Of a stretch of DNA of 64,000 nt, positions 60,999 through 64,000 are shown piece after piece. Below the pieces are notes generated by a model. It was given only the letters and a program-made list of their open reading frames with translations. It ran no database searches and was not told where the DNA came from. Positions within the stretch are counted from its first letter, which is position 1. Each line of letters opens with the position of its first letter. A program made the translations under genes and the position numbers. The stretch comes from Algorimicrobium algoritergicola (GTDB taxonomy: Bacteria; Bacteroidota; Bacteroidia; Flavobacteriales; Flavobacteriaceae): positions 496,001 through 560,000 of the forward strand of contig NZ_VSKL01000001.1 in assembly GCF_008086165.1 (NCBI RefSeq), read 5' to 3'.

Positions 60999-62018
60999 TC
61001 AACCTAAAACAGCCCTAACTTTTTCAACAACCCTTTCAACCGGAACACTCCCAGCAGCATCTTTATAATCTTCTGGATATTTGTTGCCATAAATAGATGT
61101 TGGGATTTTTGGGTATTGGTTTCTATCCGCTACCAAGGCATAATCAGCTGGTTGATTAAAAGGTGCAAAGCCAGCAAATGGATGCGTAACTCCCCAAATA
61201 GTCACGACTTTTACGCCAAGCATAGCTGCTAAATGCGCATTTCCAGAATCCATGGAAATCATGACATCTAAATTGGAAATAACATCCAACTCTTCACTAA
61301 ATGATAATTTTCCAGCCATATTTATAATACCATCTGCTTCAGATTCGAAGTAATTTAAAATCTGAACTTCCTTTTTTCCGCCTCCAAATAATAAAACCTG
61401 ATAGTTTTTAGACAATTCTTTAATGACCTGCTCCATGAGTTCCAATGGATATTTTTTTCCATTATGAGCCGCAAAAGGTGCAATACCAATGCGTTTCTTA
61501 TTTGAACCTCCTATTAATTTGGAAATATTAGGGTTTAAAGCTGCTGGAATTGGGTAATTGGGTTTGGTTAAATCTAACGGAAAACCGAGTGTTTCAAACA
61601 CATCTGCATAGCGTTGATGTGTGGTTTTTAATTGTTCGAAGATTTTGCCTTTGGTGAGTTGCTTTTTGTCTTTTCGGCCTTTATCAATGGTAGCTACTTT
61701 TCGCGCACCAATTAATGGTTTTAATACTTTGGTTCGTAACACCTTGTGTAAATCTGCAATAGCATCACAGTTTTCTATTTTTAATTCTCGGGACAATTTA
61801 TACAAACCCATCAAGCCTTTATGTTTGCCTTTTACATCTGCCGGAAATACCGTTACGTTTTTTAAATCGCGGAACAATGGCGCAAAAAAAGCACGTGTTA
61901 AAACGGTGATTTTTACACTGGGATATTGTTGTGTAAACGCACGAATCACAGGAACTGTCATAGCCACATCTCCCATTGCAGAGAGTCGGATAACGAGTAT
62001 GTGTTTGGGTTTGGACAT
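60999..62018 (-). CDS. Glycosyltransferase family 9 (heptosyltransferase-like)
   Basis: A 339-residue GT9 enzyme. N-terminal ILVIRLSAMGDVAMTVPVIR is the family's Rossmann start; the C-terminal donor site contains ISMDSGNAHLAAMLGVKVVT and IWGVTHPFAGFAPF. It adds a sugar, typically a heptose, to the lipopolysaccharide core on the cytoplasmic side. The ATG at 62018 is chosen over an in-frame TTG. It follows the DUF4254 gene by 35 bp, with a hairpin between. Confidence 0.92.
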   Translation of the reverse strand: MSKPKHILVIRLSAMGDVAMTVPVIRAFTQQYPSVKITVLTRAFFAPLFRDLKNVTVFPADVKGKHKGLMGLYKLSRELKIENCDAIADLHKVLRTKVLKPLIGARKVATIDKGRKDKKQLTKGKIFEQLKTTHQRYADVFETLGFPLDLTKPNYPIPAALNPNISKLIGGSNKKRIGIAPFAAHNGKKYPLELMEQVIKELSKNYQVLLFGGGKKEVQILNYFESEADGIINMAGKLSFSEELDVISNLDVMISMDSGNAHLAAMLGVKVVTIWGVTHPFAGFAPFNQPADYALVADRNQYPKIPTSIYGNKYPEDYKDAAGSVPVERVVEKVRAVLG

Positions 62019-62033
62019 CAAAGATGAAAGAGA

Positions 62034-62051
62034 TTCCTGCCTTCGCAGGAA
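62034..62051. repeat. Hairpin TTCCTGC-CTTC-GCAGGAA between DUF4254 and GT9
   Basis: A perfect 7-bp stem with a CTTC loop in the 35-bp gap of the two-gene operon. Without a T-run it is more likely an mRNA processing element or a dispersed palindrome than a terminator. Confidence 0.7.
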
Positions 62052-62053
62052 GT

Positions 62054-62662
62054 TTACTTTTGAGAACGCAATACCGGATTTAGTTCATCATCATTGTACA
62101 TCTTCATTTGCTTATACACTTTCATGTATTTATCGCCTTTTTCAATATCTGCTAATAAGGTATCTATAGCAGTAGAAAGATCTACGCGTTGTTCCAGTAA
62201 CACATTTAGCTTGGTTTGGCAAGCAGCCAAATGCGCATCAGTAGCATCGGTACGTGTTGCTTCTTCATGCATATGATACACTTTAAGCGCTAAAATGGAC
62301 AATCTATCAACACCCCAAGCAGGACTTTCCGTATTGATTGTTGCTCCAGTTTTTGGTGTTACATTTTTATATTTTTTAAGAAAATAGCTATCAATATATT
62401 CTACCATATCAGTTCTATCTTGATTGGAAGCATCAATTTGACGTTTCAATTTTAAAGCAGCAACTGGGTCAATTTGTGGATCGCGAATAATATCTTCATA
62501 ATGCCATTGCACAGTGTCTATCCAGCTTTTTCTGTATAATAAATGTTCTAAAGTCTGAGAATCTTTATCATACGGGTTACTAAAAGGTTGATCGACCGAA
62601 TTAATAACGTGATACTTTGCTATAACGCCTTGAAATATTTTATTAGCTTTTTCTGAAAACAT
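62054..62662 (-). CDS. DUF4254 protein
   Basis: A 202-residue soluble helical protein of the Bacteroidota DUF4254 family, usually next to GT9/LPS genes. Landmarks: QHWHYEDIIRDPQ-like VQWHYEDIIRDPQIDP, LKLKRQIDASNQDRTDMVEY and ESPAWGVDRLSILALKVYHM. The ATG at 62662 (MFSEKANKIF) is chosen; an in-frame GTG seven codons upstream lies within the promoter element. Function unknown. Confidence 0.88.
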   Translation of the reverse strand: MFSEKANKIFQGVIAKYHVINSVDQPFSNPYDKDSQTLEHLLYRKSWIDTVQWHYEDIIRDPQIDPVAALKLKRQIDASNQDRTDMVEYIDSYFLKKYKNVTPKTGATINTESPAWGVDRLSILALKVYHMHEEATRTDATDAHLAACQTKLNVLLEQRVDLSTAIDTLLADIEKGDKYMKVYKQMKMYNDDELNPVLRSQK

Positions 62663-62682
62663 AATATAAAAATTTTGAAACA

Positions 62683-62690
62683 CAAATATA
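62683..62690 (-). promoter_or_regulatory. TATATTTG promoter element for DUF4254-GT9
   Basis: An exact TAnnTTTG match on the minus strand, 20 bp before the ATG at 62662. Confidence 0.6.
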
Positions 62691-62734
62691 AACCTATTTA
62701 TTAACTTTACAGTTCAAAACAAATCCAAAACACG

Positions 62735-63394
62735 ATGCATATCCATAATATTTCGCTTGAAAATTCTATTTTAAATACCTTTATTTCAGAAATGCGTGAT
62801 ATTGACATTCAAAAAGATCCCATGCGTTTTAGACGTAACATTGAACGTACAGGCGAAATTTTAGGCTATGAATTAAGTAAATCTTTAAATTATAAATCGG
62901 TCAATGTTCAAACGCCATTAGGTACTGCAGCCGAATTTATATCCACTGATGATATTGTATTATGTTCCATTTTACGAGCAGGTGTTCCGCTTCATAACGG
63001 TTTATTAAATTACTTTGATAAAGCTGAAAATGCTTTTATTTCGGCTTACAGACATCATAAAAATAAACCTGAAAGTTTTGAAATTATTGTAGAGTATTTG
63101 GCCTGCCCTAGTTTAGAAGGCAAAACACTTATATTGGCTGACCCAATGTTAGCAACTGGTCAATCCATGGTGGCAACCTTTGAAGCTTTAAAGCCATTTG
63201 GAAAACCTAAAGCTGTGCATTTGGTAAGCGTTATTGGTGCTCAAGAAGGTTTAGATTATGTGTCCAATCATTTTGATGCAGACGCACATTTATGGATTGC
63301 AACCGTAGATGAAAAACTAACAGACAAAGGCTATATTATGCCTGGATTAGGTGATGCTGGCGATTTAGCCTTTGGCGAAAAGCTACAGAACTAA
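62735..63394 (+). CDS. upp: Uracil phosphoribosyltransferase
   Basis: A 219-residue enzyme making UMP from uracil and PRPP. The PRPP loop is LILADPMLATGQSMVATFEA, and the uracil-binding end is GYIMPGLGDAGDLAFG. N-terminal FRRNIERTGEILGYELSKSL is also typical. A TAACTTTA at 62702-62709 may be its promoter. Its 3' end overlaps that of the convergent membrane-protein gene by 12 bp. Confidence 0.97.
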   Translation: MHIHNISLENSILNTFISEMRDIDIQKDPMRFRRNIERTGEILGYELSKSLNYKSVNVQTPLGTAAEFISTDDIVLCSILRAGVPLHNGLLNYFDKAENAFISAYRHHKNKPESFEIIVEYLACPSLEGKTLILADPMLATGQSMVATFEALKPFGKPKAVHLVSVIGAQEGLDYVSNHFDADAHLWIATVDEKLTDKGYIMPGLGDAGDLAFGEKLQN

Positions 63395-64000
63395 ACTGGC
63401 AAGGAGCCCAACAATTAAAAGCCATATTAAGACTTCACGAAACCATCTTTCAGGAACTAATTCAATATAATTAGTAACAATAAGTGCCAAAGGTGCTATT
63501 AAGAAAATAAACTCGGCTCCAGATTTTTCTGGTGAAATAATAATAATCACAAGTGCTATAAAAGCCGTAAAAAGAATGAGCAAATACGACGGTCTATAGC
63601 TTTTAGATTGGTTTTTAATTGTTCTTAAATAATAAAACAAAGACCAAATAAAATAAGAGAAGTATATGGTTGCCGCAATGATAATTTGACGATTATTCAA
63701 CATGCTGAAATCGAAATTTTTCCCACTTTCAAACCGATCTACATAATCCCAAAAATCGATATTAAACACTATTAACACAGCATAGGTTAGTATAGCTACT
63801 AAAAGCACACCAATAAAAGGAATTATCCAATTCTTAACATCTGTTATACCATATAAAAAAAGCGCCGCAAAAAGCACGATAAAAAATAACGAACTCCAAA
63901 AAAAGAGAAGGGTTGCTAAAGAAATCCAAATAGTAGCATCCAGAATTTTTTTCTTATTTTCTTTCTTAGAACGCAGACTCACAATGCGCCGTAATGCTAA
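63383..64000 (-). CDS. Membrane protein of the DUF6427 family, N-terminus outside the window
   Basis: The frame is open to the right edge, so the start is beyond base 64000. At least 205 residues with about six hydrophobic helices are visible (ATIWISLATLLFFWSSLFFI, WIIPFIGVLLVAILTYAVLI, IIIAATIYFSYFIWSLFYYL, YLLILFTAFIALVIIII, FIFLIAPLALIVTNYIELV, WLLIVGLLASLVL). The arrangement suits DUF6427, often found next to upp in Flavobacteriaceae. Function unknown. Confidence 0.72.
   Translation of the reverse strand, partial: LALRRIVSLRSKKENKKKILDATIWISLATLLFFWSSLFFIVLFAALFLYGITDVKNWIIPFIGVLLVAILTYAVLIVFNIDFWDYVDRFESGKNFDFSMLNNRQIIIAATIYFSYFIWSLFYYLRTIKNQSKSYRPSYLLILFTAFIALVIIIISPEKSGAEFIFLIAPLALIVTNYIELVPERWFREVLIWLLIVGLLASLVL

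Overview
The window is chromosomal DNA from a low-GC member of the Flavobacteriaceae (phylum Bacteroidota). The evidence is the housekeeping promoter type (TAnnTTTG, for example at 29315, 32033, 33718, 50208), secreted proteases ending in type IX secretion (T9SS) type A sorting domains, the gliding/T9SS genes gldH and sprE, an F-type ATP synthase cluster without atpD/atpC, a DUF4292-TPR-EnvC envelope operon, and the AT-rich lipoprotein-heavy gene content. I see no rRNA, tRNA, CRISPR array, prophage or complete insertion sequence.

Layout. 1-4.0 kb: end of a CBS-domain transporter-type protein, ogt, a serine hydrolase, a thioredoxin-fold protein and a PolB-like exonuclease. 4.2-12.8 kb: two related T9SS-exported metalloproteases (M43 and M12B) and a fused oligopeptide-type ABC ATPase. 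Their flanks show that this is a duplicated locus with a decayed copy of the ABC gene's 5' end. 13-20.7 kb: a lipoprotein/outer-membrane pair, the scoA/scoB CoA-transferase genes split by an inverted-repeat-flanked four-helix-bundle cassette, PBP1A, gldH and a RicT-like protein. 21-24.3 kb: a badly broken M23 peptidase gene, a radical SAM protein and trhO. 24.1-28.5 kb: a tiny 30-codon gene with its own terminator, recA, and an ECF sigma operon (lipoprotein, sigma factor, and an anti-sigma protein whose C-terminus is an outer-membrane barrel). 28.5-34.3 kb: acyltransferase, trpS, dprA, an HU/SPOR protein, a GIY-YIG gene embedded in long palindromic repeats, and a thioesterase. 34.3-42.4 kb: two paralogous YD-type lipoproteins and the EnvC/DUF4292/TPR/nucleotidyltransferase/dut/flippase run. 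42.5-53.9 kb: lipoproteins, the atp cluster, bactofilin and sprE. 53.9-58.4 kb: an ABC exporter module under a PadR-type regulator. 58.4-64 kb: a flavodoxin-reductase-type oxidoreductase, a phytanoyl-CoA-dioxygenase-like protein, glycosyltransferase 9, DUF4254, upp and a partial membrane protein.

The most interesting structure is around recA. Two intergenic sites share the same bipartite motif, ACGCAACC-14 nt-GCATCTA, on opposite strands. One lies upstream of the ECF sigma operon, the other upstream of the 30-codon gene. This is what an autoregulated ECF promoter and a second regulon member would look like. The sigma factor's partner has an inner-membrane segment, a roughly 300-residue Asn/Ser/Thr-rich linker and a C-terminal outer-membrane barrel, matching the recently described dual-membrane-spanning anti-sigma (Dma) architecture of Bacteroides. 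The other notable items are mobile-looking small-gene cassettes (four-helix bundle, GIY-YIG) and the duplicated protease locus.
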